Virus record (IMG/VR): IMGVR_UViG_3300031227_000492
Location: 1 to 21,949 of that record
DNA from: a virus
Length of the DNA stretch: 21,949 nucleotides
Strand: one strand, 5' to 3'
Shown here: positions 1 to 7,576 of the stretch, in pieces
Numbering within the stretch: position 1 is the first letter of the stretch
Layout: every line of letters begins with the position of its first letter
Translations under genes and position numbers: made by a program
Notes under the pieces: generated by a model
The model's input: the letters and a program-made list of their open reading frames with translations, nothing else
Databases searched by the model: none
Told to the model about the DNA's origin: nothing

Positions 1-1
1 T

Positions 2-46
2 ACGAGGAGCGAGACAGACTTTATGCCCGGCCCCGCGATCAAATGA
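2..46 (+). CDS. 3' end of an upstream gene (partial; possibly terminase small subunit)
   Basis: An open frame enters from the left edge and ends at the TGA at 44-46. Only 14 residues are visible (TRSETDFMPGPAIK), so no family can be assigned. The TGA overlaps a potential ATG at 43 in the next frame (ATGA), the same stop/start coupling used throughout this operon, which is the main reason to think the frame is real. By position, directly before a large terminase gene, a small terminase subunit or a DNA-binding packaging protein would be usual, but that is inference from gene order only. Confidence 0.4.
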   Translation, partial: TRSETDFMPGPAIK

Positions 47-81
47 AGGGTTCACCGGGCACACGGCAAAGAAGGAACAGC

Positions 82-2388
82 GTGGCGAAGAAACCTAAAA
101 CCAAGATCGCCCGAAAGCCGACTGCGAAAAAGAAGGCGGTCAAGCCCAAGGCCAAGGTCGCCCGCAAACGCGCCGCGGCAACGACACCCGCCCCCGGATC
201 CGCCGCCGCACTCGTCGCCCAGGCGAAGGCAGACCGGGCCTCGCTGTCCGTCGCGCAGATCGTCGAGCTCAAGCGGCTTCAACGTGCCGTACGCCCGAAA
301 AAAACCGCTACCGCAGACAATTCCGGCGACAACTATCTCCGCCACCGCGACAAAATGGCCGGGCGTGCACGCGACGCCTCGCGTGCCGGCCGCGACATCG
401 GTGCGATTCCCCCGCCTATGCACCCCGGTTGTCGCCGCCGCGCCCTCGAGGATTTCCGGTATTTCTGCGAACACTATTTCTCCGGCCGCTTTTTTCTTGC
501 CTGGGGAAAGGACCACGTGAGCGTGCTCCAGAAAATCCAGCGGTGCGCCGAAGAGGGCCAGATGTTCGCCCTCGCAATGCCTCGCGGCTCGGGCAAGACG
601 TCGCTGATCGAGTGTGCCGCATTGTGGGTGATGCTCAAGGGCAAGGGCCGCTACATCGCAATCATCGCGGCGACCTCGGGCAAGGGCATCGACCTGCTCG
701 ATTCCATCAAGTGCGAACTCATGACGAACCAGGCGTTGTACGATGATTTCCCGGAGGTCTGCTTCCCGATCTGGCAGCTCGAAGGCGTCAACCAGCGGGC
801 ACGAACCCAACTATGCGAAGGCCGCCCGACCCTGATGCAATGGCAAGCGCGAAAGCTCGTGCTCCCGACCGTTGCTCGGAGCAAGTCTTCGGGTGCGATT
901 TTCCATGTCGCCGGCTTGCAGTCCGGCGAAATCCTCGGCCTCAAACATACCATCTCAATGGACGACGGCCGGACGACAATCATCCGCCCGCAGTTCGTCA
1001 TTATCGATGACCCGCAGACGCCGGAGTCTGCACGCTCGCCGGCACAGTGCGAGAAGCGCGAACGCATCCTCACAAGCTCCGTGCTCGGCATGGCCGGGCC
1101 GCGTTCGTCGATGACGGTGTTTGCATTGTGTACGGTGATTTCTTCGGACGACCTGGCCGACTCACTTCTCGACCGCGAGAAACATCCCGAGTGGCAGGGC
1201 GAACGCCTCAGGGCTCTCTACACGCCTCCGGCAAACGAAAAACTGTGGACACAGTACGCCTCGGTCCTCGCCGAGGGCCGTCGCAACGGGCAGGGCATTG
1301 TCCCGGCCACCGAGTTCTACCAAAACCATCAGACCGCAATGGACAAGGGCGCCGTCGTTGCGTGGGAGGAACGTTACGACCCCGGCCAGATATCCGGCCT
1401 CCAGCACGTGATGACCGTCAAATTCACGAACGAGGAAATGTTCGCGTCCGAATATCAGAATGAGCCGATCGTCGCGCACGAACAATCCGACCTGCTCTCC
1501 GCCGACGAGATCGCCGCCCGGGTGAGCGGCTACAAACACGGCGTCGTTCCGGCCACCTGCGAAAAGCTCGTCGCGTTTATCGACTGCCACGACAAGCTGC
1601 TTTATTACACCGTCATCGCCTGGACCGATGCGTTCACCGGGTACGTCGTCGATTACGGGACATACCCCGGCCAGCGCCAGCCGTACTTCGCAATGTCCTC
1701 CGTCCGCCGAACGCTCAAGGCCGCTGCTCGCGGTGCAGGCCGTGAAGGTGCAATCCTGGCCGGGCTCAAGGCCGTCGCCGGCGAACTGCTCGACCGCGAC
1801 TGGCTCCGCGACGACGGAGCGAACATCCGCATCAGCCGGTGCCTGGTCGATGCCGGTTACGTTCGCGACATCATCTACGAGTTCATCCGCACGGCCGACG
1901 TTGCCGCGCTTACCCCGAGCTTCGGACGAGCCATCGGCCCCAGCCGCCGGCCAATGGCACAGTACACGCGCAAGCGTGGCGAGAAGCTCACCCCCCACTG
2001 GTACATGCCCGCAGCACAACGCGGCGAGGGCGGCGTTCGGCACGTTATGCTCGACGTCAACCACTGGAAAACGTTTGTGCATGCCCGGTTGGCCGTGGCC
2101 GTCGGCGACCCCGGCTCACTGTCACTGTACGGGAAAAAGCCAGCCGTCCATCGCCTGTTCGCCGATCATCTGCTGGCGGAGCGTCCCGTCCGCACGTCCG
2201 GGCCGTGGGGCACCGTCGATGAATGGAAGCTTTCGCCCGACCGGCCGGACAACCACTGGTTCGACTGTGTCGTCGGATGTTGCGCGGCGGCGTCGATGGA
2301 CGGCGTCTGCTTGCCGGGAGCCGACCGACCCCAAATAAAGAAACGGAAGATTTCGCTCCAAGAGCTTAGAAGGAGGGCCGGACGTTGA
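82..2388 (+). CDS. Phage terminase, large subunit (TerL; ATPase and nuclease)
   Basis: This is the packaging motor: the ATPase domain pumps DNA into the prohead and the RNase H-like nuclease cuts the concatemer. Numbering from the GTG at 82 (768 residues), Walker A PRGSGKT is at 167-173 and Walker B FVIIDD at 305-310. Likely metal-binding nuclease acidic residues are D501 (FIDCHD), D590 (CLVDAG) and D728 (NHWFDC). Domain order and length fit large terminases. GTG 82 is preferred because AAGGA (72-76) lies 5 nt upstream. ATG 43, in the same frame, has no Shine-Dalgarno sequence but overlaps the previous stop, so it remains possible (781 residues). Odd: the first 50 residues are a Lys/Ala/Pro-rich, histone-H1-like basic tail, unusual for a TerL. 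The C-terminus (KISLQELRRRA) recurs at the start of the zinc-ribbon protein at 2594. The sequence resembles, from memory, planctomycete prophage terminases. Confidence 0.93.
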   Translation: MAKKPKTKIARKPTAKKKAVKPKAKVARKRAAATTPAPGSAAALVAQAKADRASLSVAQIVELKRLQRAVRPKKTATADNSGDNYLRHRDKMAGRARDASRAGRDIGAIPPPMHPGCRRRALEDFRYFCEHYFSGRFFLAWGKDHVSVLQKIQRCAEEGQMFALAMPRGSGKTSLIECAALWVMLKGKGRYIAIIAATSGKGIDLLDSIKCELMTNQALYDDFPEVCFPIWQLEGVNQRARTQLCEGRPTLMQWQARKLVLPTVARSKSSGAIFHVAGLQSGEILGLKHTISMDDGRTTIIRPQFVIIDDPQTPESARSPAQCEKRERILTSSVLGMAGPRSSMTVFALCTVISSDDLADSLLDREKHPEWQGERLRALYTPPANEKLWTQYASVLAEGRRNGQGIVPATEFYQNHQTAMDKGAVVAWEERYDPGQISGLQHVMTVKFTNEEMFASEYQNEPIVAHEQSDLLSADEIAARVSGYKHGVVPATCEKLVAFIDCHDKLLYYTVIAWTDAFTGYVVDYGTYPGQRQPYFAMSSVRRTLKAAARGAGREGAILAGLKAVAGELLDRDWLRDDGANIRISRCLVDAGYVRDIIYEFIRTADVAALTPSFGRAIGPSRRPMAQYTRKRGEKLTPHWYMPAAQRGEGGVRHVMLDVNHWKTFVHARLAVAVGDPGSLSLYGKKPAVHRLFADHLLAERPVRTSGPWGTVDEWKLSPDRPDNHWFDCVVGCCAAASMDGVCLPGADRPQIKKRKISLQELRRRAGR

Positions 2389-2597
2389 GCACCGATCCTT
2401 TCATGTCAATTGAATGGTGGGCGGAAGGAATTCCCGGCCTTGTTTGCATTGCACAGACAAAAAGCGAGGTTAGGACGATGTATGTTGAAACGACCGGGAG
2501 CGAGCCTGCAAACGTAGTCGAATTCGGTGACTATCACGGCAATCGAATTTCGCGTGAGCAGTATAACTCAATTTACATCAGGAGGTCTGGCAGTTGA
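2385..2597 (+). CDS. Small hypothetical protein (70 aa), TTG start
   Basis: I do not recognise this protein. It starts at a TTG that overlaps the terminase stop (TTGA), with a strong AGGAGG at 2371-2376, 8 nt upstream, so translation is clearly coupled. The product is 70 residues, acidic to neutral and aromatic-rich (IEWWAEG near the N-terminus), with no membrane segment, signal peptide or metal-binding motif. Its base composition is visibly less GC-rich than that of the flanking structural genes, as in other small accessory genes inserted in late operons. The next gene also starts at a TTG overlapping this stop. Confidence 0.72.
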   Translation: MSTDPFMSIEWWAEGIPGLVCIAQTKSEVRTMYVETTGSEPANVVEFGDYHGNRISREQYNSIYIRRSGS

Positions 2598-2785
2598 GCA
2601 AAAAAAAGGTCACGCTCCAAGAATTGAGAAAACGCGCCCAGGCCGACGAAGGCGGTCTTGTCTGCCGGAAGTGCGGATGCCGTGATTTTCGGACGAGTCA
2701 TACCTACGCCGCACCCGGCGACAGAGTTCGCCGGCGTCGCGTATGCCGCAATTGCGGAGCCGTGAGGCAGACGACAGAGGCCTGA
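2594..2785 (+). CDS. Small zinc-ribbon protein (63 aa)
   Basis: A TTG start overlaps the previous stop (TTGA), with AGGAGG at 2580-2585. The 63-residue product carries two CxxC knuckles, C24-x2-C27 (CRKC) and C51-x2-C54 (CRNC), separated by a basic stretch (RVRRRR). This is the geometry of a zinc ribbon, comparable to the NrdR-type ribbon, and suggests nucleic-acid binding. The N-terminus KKVTLQELRKRA matches the terminase C-terminus KKRKISLQELRRRA, so the two proteins may have been one reading frame, or may share a docking element. A role in packaging or late regulation is inferred from position only. Confidence 0.75.
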   Translation: MSKKKVTLQELRKRAQADEGGLVCRKCGCRDFRTSHTYAAPGDRVRRRRVCRNCGAVRQTTEA

Positions 2786-2821
2786 TTTGCGCCAAACCAC
2801 AGGGGAGAAGGAGGACGTGTG

Positions 2822-3139
2822 ATGCCAGAGCAGAAGATCAAACGGTATGTTGTGTTTGTGTTCCCAGATTATGATGCCTTGGGCGGCTGGAGGGATTTTG
2901 CTGATTCCTTTGACGACCCTACGGAGGCGAAGGAGTTTGCAAAACAGTGGGCAGAAAAGGATGACATGGTCCATACAAATTGGCATGTGTGGGATTATGA
3001 CAAACGAGAAGTTGTTTGTGCCAATTATTGGGGCCACTGCCCGGCTCATCCTTCGGCGACAAGGCGCTGTTCGGAAGATGATGAACCGGGCGTCTTGGAT
3101 TGCACGGGCGAAAAGCCCTTTTGCGACGCCTGTGAGTAA
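2822..3139 (+). CDS. Small Cys-rich hypothetical protein (105 aa)
   Basis: I cannot name this protein. AAGGAGG at 2808-2814 lies 7 nt before the ATG at 2822; a GTG one codon earlier is possible but poorly spaced. The N-terminal 65 residues (starting IKRYVVFVFPDYDALGGW) look like a small alpha/beta fold of a kind seen in short phage proteins. The C-terminus has cysteines at about 66, 73, 83, 94, 101 and 104, ending CDAC, so a structural zinc site is plausible. The gene is AT-richer than its neighbours and is followed by the dyad-symmetric element at 3182-3209. It may be an accessory (moron-like) gene. Confidence 0.65.
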   Translation: MPEQKIKRYVVFVFPDYDALGGWRDFADSFDDPTEAKEFAKQWAEKDDMVHTNWHVWDYDKREVVCANYWGHCPAHPSATRRCSEDDEPGVLDCTGEKPFCDACE

Positions 3140-3181
3140 GGCAATTATCCGATAAGCCCCGTCGATTTCCGCTGTTTCCAA

Positions 3182-3209
3182 AAAAACGTGATACATGTAG
3201 CACGTTTTT
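3182..3209. terminator. 28-bp dyad-symmetric element; possible bidirectional terminator or operator
   Basis: AAAAACGTG (3182-3190) and CACGTTTTT (3201-3209) are perfect inverted repeats around a core that itself contains the palindrome TACATGTA. Only one base pair of the whole element breaks the symmetry. As RNA it forms a 9-bp stem preceded by an A run and ending in a T run, which is terminator-like on both strands. As DNA it could equally be a binding site for a dimeric regulator. It sits in the longest gene-free stretch between the zinc-ribbon group and the portal group (3140-3294). I see no convincing promoter in the rest of that gap. Confidence 0.45.
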
Positions 3210-3294
3210 CGCATCACCCCCACAAAATCACTGCGGTTTTCGTCGCGACCCGGCGATAGGGATTGTGTAGCCCCGTGGCTCATGGAGGTTCCAC

Positions 3295-3504
3295 ATGCCC
3301 GACGCAACCCGCGAGAAAATCAGCGACGCAACCGGCGAACCCGTCGACGCCAGTGCGGACGGCATCCGGGCCCGCCAGCCGAGCATCCCCGACAAAATCG
3401 CCGCCGACCGCCACCTCAGCGCATCCGCCGGCGCAAAAAAGGCACATCGCGGGCTCCGTTTCACAAAGCTCATTCCGCCCGACGGCACGGGGAGCCAACC
3501 GTGA
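3295..3504 (+). CDS. Small conserved-looking phage protein upstream of the portal (69 aa)
   Basis: The ATG at 3295 follows GGAGG (3284-3288). The 69-residue, hydrophilic product is Ala/Asp-rich and ends with the segment HRGLRFTKLIPPDG. Similar short proteins with an RGLRFTKL-like end occur, from memory, directly before portal genes of related prophages. No catalytic motif is visible. By position it could be a gpW-like head-completion protein, but its sequence does not prove that. The stop overlaps the next start (TGATG). Confidence 0.65.
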   Translation: MPDATREKISDATGEPVDASADGIRARQPSIPDKIAADRHLSASAGAKKAHRGLRFTKLIPPDGTGSQP

Positions 3505-3674
3505 TGAAACACGACTGGTCCACACTCAACGCGATTTCCGGCCTGCTGGGTACCGCGCTCGTCGGCGTCGGCCTGGCCCTCGCCTGTTCGCCCGGTGTTG
3601 GCCTCATGGCGGCGGGCGGCTGCTTTGTCCTGGATTCGTTCCTCACAAAACTTCTCCTGTTGCGGAGACGCTGA
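3504..3674 (+). CDS. Very small membrane protein (56 aa, two predicted helices)
   Basis: The start ATG overlaps the preceding stop by one base and its own stop overlaps the portal ATG in the same way (TGATG at both ends), so it is embedded in the operon. A GGGGAG-like Shine-Dalgarno sequence lies near 3489-3494. The product has two hydrophobic segments, about residues 9-28 and 31-50, joined by a short turn (SPG), and ends in LLLRRR, the positive-inside pattern expected of a small membrane hairpin. A holin-like or membrane-accessory role is possible, but its place between packaging and portal genes is unusual for a holin. Function unknown. Confidence 0.55.
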   Translation: MKHDWSTLNAISGLLGTALVGVGLALACSPGVGLMAAGGCFVLDSFLTKLLLLRRR

Positions 3675-5218
3675 TGCTTGCTGGTTTTGCCAATTCCCGC
3701 CGCCCCGCCAAGCACAAGTCCGTTGTCCACCTCTCGCGTGGCACGAACGGGCAGATCCGTGGGTCATACGATTCGGCACAAACCACCGACCACAACAAGC
3801 GGCATTGGGCACGTGCCGACCAGCTCAGCGCCAACGCCGCCGCCTCGCCGACTGTTCGTGCGACCATTCGTAAGCGTGCCCGGTACGAGGTCGCCAACAA
3901 CACGTTCGCCCGCGGCATCGTCAATACGTTGGCCGACTGGACGATTGGCTCCGGCCCGTCGATCCAGATAGCCGGTGACAGCCGTGACGCGGTCACCCGC
4001 ATAGAAGCACGGTTCAACGTCTGGGCAACCGCCATCGCACTCGGCCAGAAACTTTGGACAATGCGGGTGGCACAGGCCGTCGACGGCGAGGCCGTCGGCC
4101 GCCTGATAAGCAACCCGGCACTCGCCGCCGAGGTCAAGCTCGATCTGCGGCTTGTCGAATGTGATCAACTCAGCACGCCGAATTTCTCGGCATGGAACGC
4201 CGGCCCGAACACCACCGACGGGATCGTGTTCGACGAATACGGCAACCCGGTCGAATACCATTTCCTGAAAAATCACCCCGGCAACAACTACGGCGGCTCA
4301 TCGGCAGAGTACGAGCGAGTTCCGGCAGAACACGTCATCCACCTGTTCCGCGTCGACCGCCCCGGTCAGCATCGCGGCGTCAGCGAACTGCAGCCCGCGC
4401 TCGGTATTTTCGCCGACCTCCGCCGTTACTCGATGGCCGTCCTCGGGTCCGCCGAGTCAGCCGCAGATTGGGCAATCGTCCTCGAAACCCCCGGGCCGAG
4501 CAATGAAGAAGCCGAAGAGGAAGTCGCCCAGCTCTCCGAGGTCGAGCTGACGCCGCGAATGATGACGATGGCTCCTTACGGGACAGAGGCGAAGCAGATC
4601 AAGCCGGAACAGCCGGCCACGACATATCACGAATATTTCCGCGACAAAATCAACGAGGCGGCACGCTGCGTGAATATGCCGCTCAACATCGCCCTGGGGA
4701 ACAGCCAGGATTTCAACTACGCGTCCGGCCGGCTCGACCATCAGACGTTTTTCCGGTCGATCCGCGTTGAGCAGACGTCGTGTTTCGAGCGGCAGGCATT
4801 GAACCTTCGAGTCGTCCCGAGCTGGATGTACGAGGACCGTCTCCTGCACCCCGCCGATTACAGCGCGGCCGGCAACATCAAGGCCGGATGGAACTGGCCC
4901 GGGCGCGAACACGTCGACCCGGCCAAAGAGGCGACGGCTCAGGACAAACGCCTGAAAAACGGATCGACAAACCAGGCAATCGAATACGCCCGCGAAGGCC
5001 GTGATTGGGAAACCGAATTGCGACAGAGCTACGTGGAACGCCAGCTTGATTTGGAGTTGCAGATCACTCTCGCGAAAGAGAGGAAGAAGCTCCTCAAGGC
5101 GGCCAAGCTGACGGAGGCCGATCTGGCGCCGCCAGCCCCGGCCCCGGCAGCCGGGGACGACGCCGCCGATGATGACGATGATGACGAAAAACAGGAAAAG
5201 CAGTCGGACGACGACTGA
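3674..5218 (+). CDS. Phage portal protein, lambda gpB-like family
   Basis: The portal is the dodecameric ring at the head vertex through which DNA enters and leaves, and to which terminase and connector proteins bind. The start at ATG 3674 (514 residues) fits the overlap with the preceding stop; the frame is open further upstream, but that part is non-coding in this frame. Recognisable lambda-type portal segments include RARYEVANN near residue 70, DGIVFDEYGNPVEYH in the middle, and the conserved NYASGRLDHQTFFRSIRVEQ block before the C-terminal third. About the last 27 residues form a Pro/Ala linker and a very acidic tail (DDDDDDEKQ). Position between terminase and protease-capsid genes supports the call. 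Confidence 0.93.
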   Translation: MLAGFANSRRPAKHKSVVHLSRGTNGQIRGSYDSAQTTDHNKRHWARADQLSANAAASPTVRATIRKRARYEVANNTFARGIVNTLADWTIGSGPSIQIAGDSRDAVTRIEARFNVWATAIALGQKLWTMRVAQAVDGEAVGRLISNPALAAEVKLDLRLVECDQLSTPNFSAWNAGPNTTDGIVFDEYGNPVEYHFLKNHPGNNYGGSSAEYERVPAEHVIHLFRVDRPGQHRGVSELQPALGIFADLRRYSMAVLGSAESAADWAIVLETPGPSNEEAEEEVAQLSEVELTPRMMTMAPYGTEAKQIKPEQPATTYHEYFRDKINEAARCVNMPLNIALGNSQDFNYASGRLDHQTFFRSIRVEQTSCFERQALNLRVVPSWMYEDRLLHPADYSAAGNIKAGWNWPGREHVDPAKEATAQDKRLKNGSTNQAIEYAREGRDWETELRQSYVERQLDLELQITLAKERKKLLKAAKLTEADLAPPAPAPAAGDDAADDDDDDEKQEKQSDDD

Positions 5219-5245
5219 CAAACGCCGCAAATGCGGAGGAGCAAA

Positions 5246-7468
5246 ATGGCCAGCCGAAAACAACGAAAACTGACACAGGCCGCTCGCCGGCAGGAATCGG
5301 AATTGCGCAAGGTGATCGGTAAGGCACCGGCCGAGTTCAACATTGAGTGTGCCGGTGTCGGCCTCGTCGAGTTTATCGAGGCGGCGGACTCCGACGGCGA
5401 ACCACAACTCAAGCGTTTCAAAATGCTCGCCTACACGGGCGGCACTCTCAATCTCATGTTCTGGCCGTATCCGGTGATTATCGATCTCACCGGTCTCAAG
5501 ATCAAAGGAAAGAGCCAGCCGATCCTGCGCGACCACGACTACCAGCTCATCGTCGGCCACTCGGACAACGTTGAGGTCGGCACGGCCCGCGTTCGGGTCG
5601 AGGGCGTAATGTCCGGCGTCAGCGATTCCGCCGCCGAGGTCATCGCGACAAGCGCCAACGGGTTCCCGTGGCAGGCATCGGTCGGGTGCAGCGTGGCCCC
5701 GCCATACGGCCAGGTCGCCTTTGTCGACGAGGGAGCGAAAGTCACCGTCAACGGAAAGAGCTTTACCGGCCCGTGCTATGTAGCACGGAAGTCGATGTTG
5801 AAAGAAATCAGCTTTGTCGCATTAGGCGCGGACGACAACACCATCGCAAACGTCGCCGCGTCTGCCTTTTTCCCTTTGGAGGACCGTACCATGAAAACGT
5901 TCGAAGAATGGGTCCAGGCGATGGGCCTCGATCCCGAGACCATTTCCGCCGAGCAGCGCACAGAGCTGCAGGCTGCGTATGACAAAATAACCGCAGAGGC
6001 CACGCCGGCAACGCCGCCGGCGGCTCCGCCCGCAATCACCACGCCGCCCGCAACCGCGACACCGCCCGTCCAGGCGGCCGCACCGCAGCCGGCGGGCCCG
6101 GACCTGATGGCCGAGCTCCGAGCCGAACACACCCGCCTCAACGCGATCAACGCGTTCGCGGCCCTGCAATTCCCCGGCATCGGGCCGGAGGAGATGGCCA
6201 CGATCAAGGCCAAGGCCGTGCAAGAGAACTGGACGGCCGACGCGACCGAGCTCGCAATGGTGCGGGCCTCGCGTCCGACAGCGCCAGCAGTCGGCGGATT
6301 CGGTCGGGTCCAAGGCACAGCCGAGAACCAGACGATGCTGTGCGCCGCACTGGCCGCAGCTGGCGGCATCGAAGACAAGAGCCGCGTCAAAATCTACGGC
6401 GAAAAGGCCTGCGAGCAGGCCGACTCGCTCCGTGGCATCGGCCTCCAGGAGTTCCTGGTGCTGGCCGCCGCCGCAGGCGGGGTCGATCCGAACTCCATCC
6501 CCCGCTTCCGTTCCGACGCGCAGGGATTCCTGCGGGCCGCGTTCTCGACCGTCTCCGTGCCGACCATCCTCAACAACACGGCCAACAAGCTCCTGCTCGA
6601 AGGTTACAACTACACCGACCAGACCTGGCGGGCAATCGCCGCGACGAAGCCGGTCAATGACTTCAAGGCCCACACACGGGTCCGGCTCACCGCCGACGCA
6701 AAATACGAAAAGCTCGGACCGGCGGGCGAAATCACGCACGGCGTGCTCGACGAGAACTCGTTCAGCCAGCAGATCGACACGATGGCACGGATGTTTGCCA
6801 TCACGCGGCAGGACATCATCAATGATGACCTCGGCGTGTTCGACTCGCTCCGCAGCGTGCTCGGCATGGGCGCAGGCGATGCCATCAACGACACGTTCTG
6901 GACGCTCCTGCTCTCGAACCCGTCAAGTTTCTTCTCCGCCGGCAACAGCAACTACGTCACGGGCCTCGCATACGCGCTCAGCATCGCCGGGCTCGACAAG
7001 CTCGAAGAGACGATGCTCAACCAGAAGAAGCCCGCCGTCGGCAAGGAAACCAAACCCTCGCCGCTCGGCGTCAGGCCGAAGGTGCTGCTCGTCCCGCACC
7101 AGCTCGCCTCGACGGCTCGCGGGCTCCACAAGTCAACGGACGTTCGCGACACCACAGCGAACACGAAGTACCCCACGGCCAACATCTGGGCCGGCCAGTT
7201 CGGCGAGGACAACGGCACGCTCGTTATCTCGCCGTTCATCGGCAATTCCGCGTTCACCGGGAACTCGGCCACGGCGTTCTACATGTTCGCCGACCCGCAG
7301 GTCCTCCCAGCCATCGAGGTCGCGTTCCTCAACGGCAATGACGCCCCGACCGTCGAGTCGTCCGACGCGGACTTCAACACCCTCGGCATCCAACTGCGCG
7401 GCTACCACGACTTCGGCGTCGCCATGCAGGACCCGAAGGGTGCCGTCAAGAGCAAGGGCATCGCATGA
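5246..7468 (+). CDS. Prohead maturation protease / major capsid protein fusion
   Basis: The protein (740 residues from ATG 5246, GGAGGA at 5235-5240; an ATG at 5231 overlaps that site) joins two functions normally encoded separately. Residues 1 to about 215 look like an HK97-type (U35) prohead serine protease: His97 in LRDHDY, Ser145 in WQASVGCS, and KEISFVALGAD with Glu187 are in the expected order and spacing. Residues about 216-345 contain a helical, Pro/Ala/Thr-rich section that could act as a scaffold (delta) domain. The rest is the major capsid protein, with PHQLASTARGL and a C-terminus RGYHDFGVAMQDPKG typical of phage shells. The protease presumably frees the capsid domain during prohead maturation. 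A strong internal start at 5891 may also give free capsid protein (525 residues). Confidence 0.92.
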   Translation: MASRKQRKLTQAARRQESELRKVIGKAPAEFNIECAGVGLVEFIEAADSDGEPQLKRFKMLAYTGGTLNLMFWPYPVIIDLTGLKIKGKSQPILRDHDYQLIVGHSDNVEVGTARVRVEGVMSGVSDSAAEVIATSANGFPWQASVGCSVAPPYGQVAFVDEGAKVTVNGKSFTGPCYVARKSMLKEISFVALGADDNTIANVAASAFFPLEDRTMKTFEEWVQAMGLDPETISAEQRTELQAAYDKITAEATPATPPAAPPAITTPPATATPPVQAAAPQPAGPDLMAELRAEHTRLNAINAFAALQFPGIGPEEMATIKAKAVQENWTADATELAMVRASRPTAPAVGGFGRVQGTAENQTMLCAALAAAGGIEDKSRVKIYGEKACEQADSLRGIGLQEFLVLAAAAGGVDPNSIPRFRSDAQGFLRAAFSTVSVPTILNNTANKLLLEGYNYTDQTWRAIAATKPVNDFKAHTRVRLTADAKYEKLGPAGEITHGVLDENSFSQQIDTMARMFAITRQDIINDDLGVFDSLRSVLGMGAGDAINDTFWTLLLSNPSSFFSAGNSNYVTGLAYALSIAGLDKLEETMLNQKKPAVGKETKPSPLGVRPKVLLVPHQLASTARGLHKSTDVRDTTANTKYPTANIWAGQFGEDNGTLVISPFIGNSAFTGNSATAFYMFADPQVLPAIEVAFLNGNDAPTVESSDADFNTLGIQLRGYHDFGVAMQDPKGAVKSKGIA
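5878..5893 (+). promoter_or_regulatory. Internal ribosome binding site and ATG at the protease/capsid boundary
   Basis: GGAGGA at 5878-5883 lies 7 nt before an in-frame ATG at 5891-5893, exactly where the protease domain ends and the capsid part (MKTFEEWVQAMG) begins. Spacing and sequence match the real starts in this operon. It would yield a 525-residue capsid protein without protease. The sequence is direct; use of the site is inferred. Confidence 0.65.
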
Positions 7469-7479
7469 TCGTCGTCGCC

Positions 7480-7518
7480 GGGTCGGGCGGAGGCCCATCC
7501 GCGGGCGCCGCCCGGCCC
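7480..7518 (+). terminator. GC-rich hairpin after the capsid gene (partial terminator or RNA-stability element)
   Basis: GGGTCGGGCGG (7480-7490) pairs with CCGCCCGGCCC (7508-7518), an 11-bp stem with one G-T wobble. A second, smaller hairpin (CGGGC/GCCCG) is nested on its 3' side. No continuous T run follows, only CTGTTTGATGTTTGATG, so complete termination is doubtful. Because the decoration gene follows at 7577, partial termination or protection of the abundant capsid mRNA is more likely. Confidence 0.4.
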
Positions 7519-7576
7519 CTCCCCCCTGTTTGATGTTTGATGATTTGGAAACCCAACTGATTTGGAGGGCCGAACA

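Noticed and set aside
1162-2082. Minus-strand open frame of 306 codons opposite the terminase
   Set aside because: It is antisense to the conserved terminase nuclease domain and is another shadow caused by high GC; no family resemblance.
3210-3290. Possible promoter before the small genes preceding the portal
   Set aside because: GATAGG near 3255 resembles a weak -10 box, but no matching -35 box stands at proper spacing, so I do not call one.
3263-3673. In-frame upstream extension of the portal gene
   Set aside because: The extra 137 residues are Pro/Arg/Ser-rich with no conservation pattern and overlap two better small genes with their own ribosome sites and stop/start coupling; ATG 3674 is the real start.
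4457-5560. Long open frame on the minus strand (367 codons) opposite the portal and protease region
   Set aside because: It lies antisense to two well-supported genes. Its composition is explained by GC-rich codon bias of the real strand, and it has no recognisable motif.
5777-5790. Second copy of part of the 3182-3209 palindrome (ATGTAGCACG)
   Set aside because: Only 10 bases match, it lies within conserved protease coding sequence, and the symmetric half is missing, so it is probably chance.
7528-7541. Tandem GTTTGAT repeat before the decoration protein gene
   Set aside because: Two 7-base units only, with no known function; too short to claim a repeat element or a satellite.
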